Shown here piece by piece: positions 34,584-47,100 of a stretch of DNA of 64,000 nt. The notes under the pieces are model-generated. The model worked only from the letters and a program-made list of their open reading frames with translations, ran no database searches and was not told the origin of the DNA. A program made the translations under genes and the position numbers. Source of the DNA: Hofstenia miamia (lineage: Eukaryota > Xenacoelomorpha > Acoela); NCBI GenBank assembly GCA_004352715.1, contig SCFE01000068.1, positions 1,023,164-1,087,163 on the forward strand, given 5' to 3'. Positions within the stretch are counted from its first letter, which is position 1; each line of letters starts with the position of its first letter.

Positions 34584-37500
34584 TTATGGCATGTTCACAA
34601 AATCAGTATCATAAAAGTCTTCCTCAGCAAACTCAGTTAAATTATCATAAGTTGCGTATTCATCAATACCATTATCAACTAATGTAAATTCGCTATTATT
34701 GTCAATGATGACATTATCAATATCTTTAATTGATCGTTTTAGCCTCTGAAAGTGCACGGTTTTTCCATTATTTAATGTGTATGTATTGTGGTCGAGCACT
34801 TTCTCCACGGTGAATGGACCTTGCCAATTATTGGCTAATTTTCATACCTGATTGTGATCGGTTGTGATGCGAGGTAGATAGGAAAATTCTTTCTCTCCTT
34901 TTTTATGCGCTTCACCATACATTTTTTTGTTAAACGTTCTTTTTTGTCGTATACAAGATTGATTAGTGTTGTGACAAATAGTTAAGTGAATCTGTTGCAT
35001 ATCATGTAACAACTGATCAACATATTTTTCTTAGGTGGTTTCCGAAAAATGTGGATACATCATTGATAATGAGGTTAATGCTTCGCAGCCGAACATGGCT
35101 TTAAATGGAGTAAGCCCAGTTGTAGAATGGACTGAGGTATTGTAAAAAAATTCGATACATTCTATCACCGGGCGCCAATCCTTTCCTGCAGCTCGTGATA
35201 ATGCCACTCTAATTAGTTTTATTAAAGTTCGGTTTAGGCGTTCCACTAAGCCATTGGCTTGAGGGTGATATGCGGTGGTGAAATCATGTAATATTTCTAA
35301 TTCAGACATAAGGGTTTTCATCAAATTACTTTCAAATTGCGGGCCATGATCTGAAATTAGTCGAGACATAGGACCGTATTTTAAAATCCATTCTTTCACT
35401 ATTTTATCAGCTACCTTCTCAGCGTGTGTACTATCCATGGGAATTATCCTAGCATATTTGGTAAAGTGGTCTACGATTACTAAAAGGTGTTGAAATCCCT
35501 CGCTGTCACGGGATAATTGCTCCAGGTCCATATGTACGATCTCATTTGGACTGGTGGCTGTGCAACACTCCAATTCAGCCCTCTGTTCTGGGAAATGAGA
35601 GGAGTTATTTAATAAACACTTCCCACATTTGTCTATTATATCCTGCACTGTTGCTCAAATGCCAATAGTAACATAACAAGAGTTAAATGTCTTCTCAGTT
35701 TGGATAATCCCTAAATGACCCCGTTCGTGAACCCTCCTTACCAAATCTCTTTTGAAATATTCTGGAATAGCAAGGTGATTATTCCAACTCTTCGCATATA
35801 GTAGTCCTTTATCTGTCATTTTCCAGTTGTAGCGATTGTAATATCTAATAGCAGTTGGTGAGAGGGGATGGAAGGGGTCCTTCATCCATTTCATAATATC
35901 AGAGAGTGTGAGATCATTTTGCTGATGTTTAGTAATCTCTTCCTCCAATATTTCTTTGCAGATTAAGATTGGTAGAATTTCTTTGCCGTTCTGATCAGCA
36001 TTTATTTCGGGAATTAATTCATATTCTGTGTGTGGTATAAATGTGAATGGGATCTTCTCTCCAGCTGGCTTTTTTAAATCCGGTTTTTAGCTTGGCAATT
36101 CTGTCCATTACTCCGCGTTCAAGTGCAAACGTCCAGGGCAGTGTCTTATTGAGAAGGAAAAATCGTTCAGGTATTCTATCCATCTGGCTATTATGTTGGA
36201 CTTATCTCCTGAAAATTTCTTAAGCCAGGCTAGCGCACTCTTATCTGTGCGTACAATGAACTTTCGTCCTAAGATCAATTATCGGAATTTTTTGAGTGAC
36301 TCCACTAATGCTAACATCTTGCATTTGGTTGCACCATAATTCTTCTCAGCAGCTCGTAGTTTTCTACTAAAATATTGAACCAGGCTTTCGATTCCGTTTA
36401 TCTCCTGGCTTAGTACGCCACTGATGGCGACAGCGCTTGCATCGCAGTCCACGATGAAGTCCTTGTTGTAGTCTGGGGTATTTAGAGAAGGTATTTTTTT
36501 GTAACTCGGCTTTGATTCCTTCTAAAGCTTCCTGTTCAGTCCAGGTCCATTTGAACTCATGAGATTTCTTGAGTAGTTGAGTTATGGATTTTGTTTTTTC
36601 AGCCAAATCGGGGATAAACATTCCGTAGTAATTTAGAAATCCCATTAACCTCTGCACATCTTTTCGGCTCTGGGGTGTCTCAATTTTTTCTAGAAATTGC
36701 TTGGCATTAGTTTTTATTGAGATTCTTCCGTGTTCTATCACTCTGCCAAGGAAAGTACCTTTGATTTGTGCCAGAGAGCAATTATTTCCATTTACCTTAA
36801 GCCTGGCTTTCTGCAACAGTTCCAAAGTCCGGTTCAATTTTTCGAGATGTTTGTCAAAAGTATCACTTGTGACAAGAATGTCATCAATATATGCCAAAAT
36901 GCTGGGTTTGAGAATGTTGGACTTGTTGGTTAAGACTTTGGTCACATAAAGCTGAAAAGTTGCAGGGGCATTACATAAGCTGAAAGCCATATATTTCCAT
37001 TCCTAAAGGCCATATGGTGTAAGGACATATGGTGTAATGAATGCAGTCTTTTGAATGTGCACCTGCCAGTAAGCTTTACAGAGATTGAGGCAGGAGAAAA
37101 ACTTATATTTACTGGCATTATATAACAGGTCTTTGATTGTGATATCATTTAATTTCCGAAAATCAATACATAGCCTGTATTTTTCCCCTTGTCGAATATA
37201 CACTGTGGGGGCAGCATAGGGACTGTTGCTTCCCTGAATTATTCCACTCTTGATTAGATCCTTTAGAATTTTCTTGTACTCTGATTTGAGATTTTCCAGA
37301 ACCCGGCAAACAGGTAATCGAATCAGCTTATCCTGCTTTACCTCAATAGCATGTTCTTCGCTGATGGCTTGCCCCACGCTTATTGTCCCGTAATTAAAAA
37401 CTTCACTTTTGCTTTGAAGTATCGAAATGAGTGACCTTTTATCTGTATTATTTAGATGTGGGTGGGTTTCGTGGTTTACCGTAGGGATCTTAACACTGGA

Positions 37501-38283
37501 TAACTCTTCTAGATCGTGGACGGCGGTACATATGGACAAACAGGAGGTCTCAACACTCTCGACCCTAACTGGTACTCTGATGATTTGTAGATCAGATTTT
37601 TTAAATCGTATTGGATGCGTTGACCCATTAAGGATAGTGACATAAGTTTTTCCTGAAATTACCTTGCAGAGATCAGGTGAAAAGGAGATGCCTTTAATAT
37701 ATTTGCCTCTTTGTCCCACTATCATCACGTCTCCATTTGTCTCTGACTCTGAGAACACAGCAATTCGAGTCCAGTGCTTCGCTTCCAAGTAGACAGAATC
37801 AGATAGATTAAACACAACTTCCCGTTCGGGAATCGTAGCTAACTGCATGGCGTCTTGATCTTTTATGGATATCGTGTTATTTTTATAATCAATCACGCAT
37901 GCATTCCTCTCAAGGAAGTCATTACCCAGAATCAAATCGTAGGGAAGTTGATGGTTAGCTGTATCGATGACAATGAGGTCTACTTCAAACTGTTCAGCGT
38001 GAATCTTTAATGCGGCATTTCGTAATTTCACTTTCAATGAAATTGAGTTTCCCGATGCATCAATGAGTTTCAGATCAGATGATGGATTTAATGAATCACG
38101 GGTGAAGCAAATGTCTTTACAGCATTCGTCGCTTATGATTGAAGCTGCAGCCCCAGTGTTGATAGTGGCATTAATAATTCGTCCATTCATTTCCACAGGA
38201 ATTAGGTTTTTCCTTATCAAATTCGTGATAACCAGTACGTCCTGTGCACGTTTTGAAGGAGTTGGCGCTCCAATTAATTTAAA
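34584..38283 (-). pseudogene. Element A pol: protease, RT, RNase H, integrase
   Basis: Minus strand, -1 frame relative to gag. Retropepsin: INATINTGAAASII (catalytic Asp is Asn; B keeps Asp) and LPYDLILGNDFL. RT: SGIIQGSNSPYAAPTVYIRQG, LCIDFRKLND, AYIDDIL; eight residues (a PLPQIE-type block) are missing. RNase H lies at about 36530-36130. Integrase: HLGIIQTEKTF and CGKC zinc finger, core VHMDL, ISDHGPQF and GLVERLNRTL (DD35E order), and C-terminal GPFTVEKVLDHNTYTL with HFQRLKRSI. No chromodomain. Lesions: TAG at 37003, a one-base run expansion near 36490, TAA in RNase H near 36279, TGA at 35655 and 34842. Confidence 0.9.
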
Positions 38284-40058
38284 TGTGGGGACTCGTTCTC
38301 TGTCAAATCGACTAACAAGGCGTCGGGAGCAGATGTAGCAAGATCATGATCATCCACCAAGAAACCCTCACCTTCAGCAACAATTTGGATTTTCGCCTTG
38401 CAATTAGATTTAAAATGTCCTTTCTCACCACATTGAAAACACCTTACTGACGCCATGTCAAAGTCTTTCTTCAAGACCCTTTTCTTAGATTCATGTTTTA
38501 CGGTTGTTCCAGATAGTTCATGTAGATCTTTATCAATTCTGGTAGAGTTATAAATCATGTAAACAATGCTAATTGCCTTTTGTATAATCTCATGTAAGCT
38601 CTCCTCTGGGTCGCATTTCATCTCCAAGCGACTCTGAATTGAAGGGGGAAAACCTCTGCAAATATAGGAGAATAAATCATGCCGAGAATATTCAGGAGAC
38701 AAGCTACTTAATCCGAAAAGTCTCTCAACTTGCGTAATATAATTACAAATATCATCCCCTCTCTTAAAAGACATATCACAGAGCAGAGTCTTGTATTGGT
38801 GTTTTATATGAGGGGCCTTGTAGTGATCCTCAAAAAATCCAACTAACAGTTGATAATCGGTCTTTATATTCCTATCCAACATCATGTATTGATTGTATGC
38901 TAACCCACTTAAATATAGTGGGAATTGTGATACAGCATCTTCCTGAGATGTTTTATACTGTTTCATGTGAAGCTCGAACAGAAAGAACCACTCCTCAAAA
39001 GATTGTGAAACTGCGTTGATTTGTCCAGTGAATTTAGGAAATACTGAATGTTTAATGTGCACCAGTATTTGCCCAGGAGTCTCAACAGGAAGAATCGAAC
39101 TATGAAATCAGGGTCGCTTATCTGAGGTGGTGCCATTTACTGGACTCATTGCATCAGTAATATGTTCTTTTGCAGTAGTTACTGTGGTGGAAACACAAGG
39201 AGGCTGCGCGTGGACAGGAGTAATGAAGTCTCTCGAAGGGGTAACAGCAGTAGCAAAAGATGCTTGAGTGAACACAAGATTAGACGGCAAAAAAGAAGTG
39301 CTGCAAGATGACCCTGAAGTGGGTGGAATCGTCACCCTATTTTCATCACATGTTGAGGGCATGGGTGCACTCAGGCAAGCAGGGGTTGAATTTCTACCTT
39401 CTCCAGATCGAATCATCTGTGCAAACTGATCAGTGATCCTCTCGGCCCAATCCCCTAAAGCTTCGTGTAGTGTGGCATGAGTAACAAATTCGCCAACAGG
39501 AACCTTTAAGAGATTATCTTCTTCTGACTTAGCCATCTGGGTGTTTAACTCATGAATTTGTAACTCCAATGCGACAGTAGACTCAAGCATTTGCCTTTCC
39601 ATTTTCTGGTATGCAACATGTTGAGTGTTGAGCTTGGCTTGGAGAGATTCGACTTGACGCTCACTATCCATTCTCATAGCTACTTGCTGTGATAATGCAT
39701 CTTTCAAGTGCTCAATCTCCATTTGTTGAGTATCAAAGTGTGGCAAAGAGTTCATCACATTATCGACACGATTCAAGGGACGGAATGGAATGGGAGGAGC
39801 ATTCTGCGTATTCAATACTCTGCGAAGCCTTCGCTGGACATCAGGGCTGCTAGTACCCTCACGTGGATAGGGACTGGTTGACGCAAGATGATCGCGCATT
39901 TGAGTCGTTTGGGTAGGAGAAGTCAAAGGACAGAAGTTTAACAATGATCCAACAGTGCAAGGGGCAACGTCCTGGTTGCCAACACTTACACAGGGGACAC
40001 TCCATTCCGGAGGAGTCCCAAAAGTAGGAGAAAAAGTAACTGTACGATTTGAATCCAT
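38274..40058 (-). pseudogene. Element A gag with one in-frame TGA
   Basis: 595-codon frame from an ATG near the PBS leader. N-terminal Pro/Thr-rich part; a coiled coil at about residues 115-185; Ser/Thr-rich linker; TGA at 39108-39110 (codon 317, also TGA in B); then the capsid region with HSVFPKFTGQ, EWFFLFELHMKQY and HDLFSYICRGF; and a CCHC knuckle CFQCGEKGHFKSNC at about residue 545. Ends ...HLN-TAA on a slippery heptamer. Gag would form the particle and package RNA. Confidence 0.88.
38277..38283 (-). promoter_or_regulatory. -1 frameshift slippery site of A
   Basis: Minus strand, gag frame: CAT TTA AAT TAA. T TTA AAT fits X XXY YYZ, and slipping back one base gives TTT AAA and reads on into pol without another stop. 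A short GGAG...CTCC hairpin can form starting five bases after the heptamer. Conserved in B and D. Confidence 0.8.
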
Positions 40059-40475
40059 TACTTATAAAGCAAATAACAAGAAATAAGAACTATGCTAACT
40101 GACAGTTGGGAGCACTTCCCAACCACAGAAGAAACACACAACTCATTGAAATCACAGGATCCAAACCCAATTGTGAGATATATCTGGCGATACAGCGGCA
40201 ATTGGTACTAAATCCAACACATAAAGCACTGAGACAAAAAGCAGAATTGTAAAGAGTAAAAACACAAACATAAACTGAGCAGAACACTTAAAAATTGTTG
40301 TTGCCTTCCCAATGGAAAGAACAAGGATCTGTATACATCAGTTGGTAGATTTGCACTGGAATCCAATTGCCGTCAGGGGAAACAACTATCCCAGCTGACA
40401 AGCACCAGAACTCAAACAAAACCAAATCCAGACCATCAAAAGAGACAACAAAGAATATGTCGTTATCACGTCAGC

Positions 40476-40493
40476 GTCCTGTCACGGTCGCCA
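40476..40493 (-). promoter_or_regulatory. Primer-binding site of element A
   Basis: Minus strand TGGCGACCGTGACAGGAC directly after the LTR end. It complements a tRNA 3' end; I associate TGGCGACCGTGACA with tRNA-Arg primers (as in Drosophila mdg1/412), from memory. Confidence 0.75.
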
Positions 40494-41417
40494 TGTAGAA
40501 TTGTGGGCTGTAATTATACTAGAAAACTATTTGACTCTGCAGAAGGTTTAGCATAGAAATACAACAGCCCTGATTCTGGGGAAAGCAAATAAAGAGAAAA
40601 CAATACTAATATAAACATTGGTAATTCATCCAAGTAATCAATACTTTAGGTAACTCCAAGATGACCAACTCACATGGCTTCCAGCCAAAGCGAAGTCTTC
40701 AGGAACAGTTTAGTGCTCGACTTAGTGCATGGTGCTACCCTATTTGTCTCACTTATTAATTTCTATCTCATACACAAAATAAACATCTCATTTTCATTGT
40801 TAGTTCTCAGCTCACTAAATAATAGTCTGTAATTGCCAGACATTCGTGTTAGCCAACAGCATGGTATCATCACAGTGTCATAAAATATAAGTGCATGTAC
40901 TTGTTGAATATTGAATGAGAGATTTATTATTTCCTTAGCCGTAACCTTATTCATAACCTAATGAGTCCACAATTTGGGCTGGGAAGATCTGTTGATCGCC
41001 AGGAGCTACGTGTGGCCCTGTGCCTTGAGAAAGCACTCCCAAATTGTCGCCAAACTTAAGCAGTTATTTTCATAATCAAAAAATACTAAAAAGAAACAGA
41101 GAGAAAAGTAAACAGTAATTGAGGCTAGATAAAATCTATTGACCTTTCTCAACAGTGTTTCTCAATTCTAAACACTTCAAAATAATAATAAATAACTACC
41201 TGTCTTAGTTTACAATCACAGTTAATCATTAGCTATTCATGTTATTGTTTTCCCTTTCAAATTAAATTCAATTTGAGCAAATCAAATTCAATTTGAGAGG
41301 GGACATAAGTAGCTTTGGTAAACTTAAGCTTGAAATAACTTTCATATCATCATGACATTAATAAAAAATACATAATAATAAATAATAATCAATAATATTT
41401 CATAGTGATCCTCAACA
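40494..41417 (-). repeat. Element A 5' LTR, diverged outer end
   Basis: Starts TGTAGAATTG beside the PBS. Alignable to the other LTRs to about 41390; the last 25 bases (to ...CTCAACA) are poorly conserved, so the end is approximate. It is the most diverged of the four A/B LTRs. Confidence 0.8.
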
Positions 41418-42597
41418 TTACCTCGAATAACTTCAATGTGTCTTTTATAACAACATCAAATTAGTTGTTACATGTTGTGAAGAATTTGCTATTTTTAATA
41501 ATATGAAAGAAGAAATTCTCTTTTACAGTTTTTGCTACTATTTTTTCGTTTGTAATTTAGTTTCTTACACATTTGCATTGATAATATATGCAGTATTTTC
41601 ATTTGGAAATCAACTGTCTCTACGAAATTTTTATTGATGTTACTAATATTTAACATTTATAGCAATCAATTTCCAACTAAAAATTGTTATTGTATAATAT
41701 TAAAAATTGAAATGTAAAAAAACTTACCAGCATTGGAGAAAGTCAGCCATCCTCAACTAAATCTCCATAAAAACTGAATAATGCATTACATTTTGCAACT
41801 CTTAAAAATAATAATTATAGATATATTTAATATAAAGCACAAATGTATAGAGTTTACACAAACACTCCAAACTTCAAATGAAAAAAATTTAATTTTCCGC
41901 CATTTCTTAATTCTGTATGAATATCCAGCTTGATATACAATCTTCTGGTTCCTGTGAATTATATTATTTGACTTTTTCACTATAAAAATTCACATTTATT
42001 CTATTGATATATGATTGTGACGCAGGTTTATACATTGGATTTTGTTTCTCATGATGAATAATTGGCTGGTGCTTGATTTTACAGAATATCTCAGCATCAA
42101 GGACATTTGTCTGATAAGGGTAATTGTGTGTGTACAACAAATTGAAGTTCTACAATATTGATGTATACCATTAAAACATGATTTCCAGAAAATATGTCAT
42201 GTTCATAGCTTGCATTGTTGATTGTGTTTGGATATATAATTCCATTAAAATCCTAGCATATTTCCAAATTTTAACAAAATTAGTATGATATTTGTTATTG
42301 AAATTATAACAAGATTTATGTTGCCAAATAAATTACCACACAATCTTTGTAAAAATTGAATAATTCTTCTGTTTCACTCAAGAATTTTGCTGTTTTTTCA
42401 ATAAACATATAATTCCATTGCAAAAATTTTCCATTAACATTCTTTTTTGCAATGAATGGTTTACATACTATTAGGTTTTTGTTGTTTTAGCAAATTATTG
42501 ATGTGTTACAAGATATAATGATCAGATGCACACCCACACTACCTAGTAATTATTGAATTTATATCTTTACATATTGGCTTGAATATATCTGATATAG
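41418..42597. other. Unassigned sequence between elements A and B
   Basis: 1.2 kb of AT-rich sequence with no coding signal or repeat I recognise. It lies inside the composite block, so it must have arrived with or after the A/B insertions. Confidence 0.5.
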
Positions 42598-42856
42598 TGT
42601 AGAGTTGCTCAGGGAATTTTGTGCTTTTTATATCTTTTGATTTTGATTTAATTCCACTGTATTTTGACGTCACTATGAGTATTTTGACGTCACTATGAAT
42701 TAGTTTTGTTGCTACTAGTTTTGTGTCCCCTCGTCGGTGCTTTTGTTTTGCTCAAATTTAATTTACAAGGGAAAATGATTACGAGCATGTTAAACTACGT
42801 TGAATATCAATTATTGTAAACAAAGGCAGGTAAAATTAAACAAAGGCAGGTAAAAT
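42598..42856 (+). repeat. Opposite-strand, diverged A/B-type LTR fragment
   Basis: Starts TGTAGAGTTGCTCAGGGAAT, matching the U3 end of A/B LTRs, and later matches at tgtcccctcgtcggtgct and tgtaaacaaaggcaggta, then runs into the N gap. It carries a 20-bp tandem repeat (42661-42700) with two perfect CRE sites TGACGTCA at 42665 and 42685. Confidence 0.75.
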
Positions 42857-43856
42857 NNNNNNNNNNNNNNNNNNNNNNNNNNNNNNNNNNNNNNNNNNNN
42901 NNNNNNNNNNNNNNNNNNNNNNNNNNNNNNNNNNNNNNNNNNNNNNNNNNNNNNNNNNNNNNNNNNNNNNNNNNNNNNNNNNNNNNNNNNNNNNNNNNNN
43001 NNNNNNNNNNNNNNNNNNNNNNNNNNNNNNNNNNNNNNNNNNNNNNNNNNNNNNNNNNNNNNNNNNNNNNNNNNNNNNNNNNNNNNNNNNNNNNNNNNNN
43101 NNNNNNNNNNNNNNNNNNNNNNNNNNNNNNNNNNNNNNNNNNNNNNNNNNNNNNNNNNNNNNNNNNNNNNNNNNNNNNNNNNNNNNNNNNNNNNNNNNNN
43201 NNNNNNNNNNNNNNNNNNNNNNNNNNNNNNNNNNNNNNNNNNNNNNNNNNNNNNNNNNNNNNNNNNNNNNNNNNNNNNNNNNNNNNNNNNNNNNNNNNNN
43301 NNNNNNNNNNNNNNNNNNNNNNNNNNNNNNNNNNNNNNNNNNNNNNNNNNNNNNNNNNNNNNNNNNNNNNNNNNNNNNNNNNNNNNNNNNNNNNNNNNNN
43401 NNNNNNNNNNNNNNNNNNNNNNNNNNNNNNNNNNNNNNNNNNNNNNNNNNNNNNNNNNNNNNNNNNNNNNNNNNNNNNNNNNNNNNNNNNNNNNNNNNNN
43501 NNNNNNNNNNNNNNNNNNNNNNNNNNNNNNNNNNNNNNNNNNNNNNNNNNNNNNNNNNNNNNNNNNNNNNNNNNNNNNNNNNNNNNNNNNNNNNNNNNNN
43601 NNNNNNNNNNNNNNNNNNNNNNNNNNNNNNNNNNNNNNNNNNNNNNNNNNNNNNNNNNNNNNNNNNNNNNNNNNNNNNNNNNNNNNNNNNNNNNNNNNNN
43701 NNNNNNNNNNNNNNNNNNNNNNNNNNNNNNNNNNNNNNNNNNNNNNNNNNNNNNNNNNNNNNNNNNNNNNNNNNNNNNNNNNNNNNNNNNNNNNNNNNNN
43801 NNNNNNNNNNNNNNNNNNNNNNNNNNNNNNNNNNNNNNNNNNNNNNNNNNNNNNNN
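42857..43856. other. 1,000-N assembly gap
   Basis: Exactly 1,000 N, a placeholder of unknown true size. It hides most of B's 3' LTR and the junction with the opposite-strand LTR. Confidence 1.
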
Positions 43857-44099
43857 AATTTATACATGTTCAAAATAATAAATAACTACCTGTCTTAGTT
43901 TACAATCACAGTTAAGCATTAGCTATTCATGTTATCAATTTCCGAATCAAATTCAATTTGAGCAACACATTTAGCACCATTGAGGGGACATAATTCTCTT
44001 TTGTAAGCTTAAGCTTGAAATAACTATTACATCATGATGATGTTAATACAAAAAATAAAAATAAATAATAATCACGAAAATTCCCTGAGTGACTCTACA
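43857..44099 (-). repeat. Element B 3' LTR, visible part
   Basis: The outer 243 bases; differs from A's 3' LTR at about two positions over this length, both C-to-T changes at CpG. Confidence 0.9.
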
Positions 44100-44117
44100 C
44101 GCCCCCATTTGCTCAAT

Positions 44118-47100
44118 TTAATTTGGTGGCAGTAGGTGGAGAGTAGGACCTGAGACTATACGATGAGTGGCCATCACCATTTCCATTGCTAATTCACCTT
44201 CCCATTGTTCTAATTCCGCATACTCTGGCTCACGAGATAATTGCATTAAAACCTCTCTCTGTGTTACAACTTTGTCTCTTAGTTTGAAATAGTGGATTGT
44301 AGGCAACTGGTTGCTGATGGGACAATTCTTTCTTAAGTTGTTTACAAGGCGAGTGAAGGTATCATGAAATCTTTCGTACAGGCGAAATCCTTTCAGAGCA
44401 ATCATTAAGGTCATTAGGGCGTCCGTATCAGATGTATGGGCATCCTCAGGTCGAATCTGGGTATCGGGATAAAAGTGTTTGAACACATCTCGCAATGACC
44501 CCATATGGGTTGCATGATCCATGAATAAAGAGGAGAACTCTTGTACCTGACTTAGGGTCATTTCGTCAGGGTCAGAAACATTGGCTCACAGCATTGTGAT
44601 TATTTCAATTTGTTTCATTACATCATAATATCTTGTGGTTGTTTCTACGTTATTGATCCACATTAGATCTCCAGCAGCTTGAAAAAGGATTAACACCCGG
44701 GGATTGGTAATACGTACAGTTTCATGGATCTTCCTTAATTGCTTGCTAATTGCAGTTCCTCTATTAAAGACATCACAAATCATTAACTTTCCATTGATAA
44801 ATATTCTTTCTTTGTTATCCCCAGTCAGTAATTTTTCTCGTGCCAACTTGTACTCATCAGATTTCATTAGTTTATTCGCCTCAGCAGCTGTACTCACATA
44901 ATTCAATTTATCAGGAAGGTGGGCTGACACTTTCTTCTTATTCTTCTTTACTCGCCATTTTGGTTGAATCAGCGGGATCTCCACACAAGGAGGTGGAATG
45001 CATAACAAATTTTCCTTCTGAATATTGTTCTCTAAATTTGCAAACTGACACTTGTTTTGTAAACTAGCAGTTCCAATCGTAACAGGATAATTAATCTGCG
45101 CATGCTTAATTGTGTCCCAGAATCGATTCCTTAATCCAAGTTTACCCAAGTCCTCGATTTGTTTATTAGAAATCTTCACTCAAGCAGTAGTGCATTCTAC
45201 GTCCAGAGCTACTTGTCGCCTTGGAGATTGTAGAATGACCAATTCCTCTTTCGAAAACATCTCAGTTAAACACCATTTCATCATCCCGAGTACGTCCTTT
45301 TCAGTATTTTCCACTAGCACTCTCCTTTGAGTCATCAATCCTTTATCAAACTCGGACAGGTCATGCTCTATCATGAGAATCCTTTCGTTTTCAGTAATTG
45401 ACCATTGAGGTGTAGGCTGAGGTGATCCGCCGAATTTCTCCAGATTCACTTTCTCAATGAGGTCTCGGATGTGGGGAGATAATTGTACTGAGGATGTTGC
45501 CAATAATTCTTCTTCTCTGAAAAACTGTTCTGGAGTCTTCATGACTTGTTCAAATATAGTGATAGGGATTATTTTCCCTTCTTTCTTAACCTGTCTAGCG
45601 AATTCCGCCAATTGTCCGTAGCCACAATCTGGGTAAGATATCAGGTGTGCATCAAAGAATTTTTCGTTCTTTTCTATCACCTCTCTCGTTCTTATTAACT
45701 CCAAAAATGTCTGCGTGGAACCAGATTGTCGTTCAATTAATCTCTTAGTACTTAACGGGGCATTATCTAGGGAAAATATTGCAAACTTAGTTTCAGCAGA
45801 GGCACCCCACATGTACTTTTTCATCGTTTCGGAAAAAATATTAATGTCTGACAGACAGATTCCCAACCTGTTGCTAATCAAGATAATCAACATTTTTCCT
45901 GTTATGCTACTCGCCCCCACCAGTCGGGCATAATATTTTTCGTAATGATCCATCGCTCATTTGGTTTTGCACGGTGATGATGGTGGTGTACATTTATGTA
46001 GTAACCAGTTTTTCACTTTCCATGTGAGTGGACAGACAGCTATTTCGTGATCCGACATTTTTGACATCATTTTACGTTTGTTTTGAGAAATCTGTAAAAT
46101 GATATGTGGGTCTCTCCTTAGAAAGATGGCAATAATCCAGATGGTGCCTCTTGCATATATGTCAGGTACTCTGTCTTCCGAAAATAGCAATGATTTAAAA
46201 ATTTTCCGATCTTGTATATCATAGGAAAACTTAATTTCCTGTAACACTCTTTCAACAGACTGATGGTATTGGGAACTAGGACTTTTGATTTGTATGTTGG
46301 GCCAATCAGACTCAGGGTTTTTTGTGGCTTTGATATCTGTCCATATGGCCTGGATTTCCTGTAAAGTTTCAACACTTTGAGCGAAAGCGAAACTGACCCT
46401 CATATCTGTTATGGTGTGTATAGATGTAACGTTTAGCAACTCCAGAGTTTGCGTCTGCAATATCATATCAACTAGTAGTTTCTTATCGACGGCTAATCTA
46501 TGGGGAGGAATTTTCTCGCATAACAGGAGATCTGTAAATAATAGTTTGGTTACTGAGGGCGTCTGAGTGTTTTGCAATGATATTTGGCTATATTGAGATC
46601 TATATAGAATAATGAAATTTTCCATTTGGTAGTGAAGACTTTCTATTGCCTCAGGGATGCTGTCTTTGTGTTCTTCGCGGAGCACTATTACCAGCCTTAT
46701 TCCTTCAACCTTTGCTATCTGAATGCAATTTCTATTTGTTCCATTATCTGTTTGTATTGAACTTCATGAATTCTCAGGAAATAAATTACTAAAAGGTTTG
46801 GGAAATCAATGTTAACGCATTCAAAGCTTTTAATGGTGCTTCCACTGTTTAAAAATTTGCATACATTGTAGATAGAAAAGTCTTCATCAAAAGAAATATG
46901 TACTGTACTTCTCCAATATAATCAGCTAATTCCTTCAAGCATGCTGGAATCATAACATATTATAGAATTTATTTGAGGACGTTTTTCCGCATCAATTATA
47001 AAAGGTATTATGTTGATTGAACTGTTTGGTGTTGTATGTCCAACATAACTGGTTCTGGGTAGCCTCAGAAATATCATTGCAAATGTAATGTACTGCCCTA

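Noticed and set aside
34584-34808. Chromodomain at the end of A pol
   Set aside because: The segment fits the integrase C-terminal GPF/SH3-like module followed by an acidic tail; the aromatic cage pattern of a chromodomain is absent.
34584-40058. A variant genetic code reading TGA as an amino acid
   Set aside because: Homologous positions show CGA, CGC, TGT, CAC and CAA, the products of CpG decay. TAA, TAG and frameshifts also occur, and TGA ends the reading frames inconsistently between copies.
42836-43873. 345-codon frame on the minus strand
   Set aside because: Almost entirely translated N from the 1,000-base gap.
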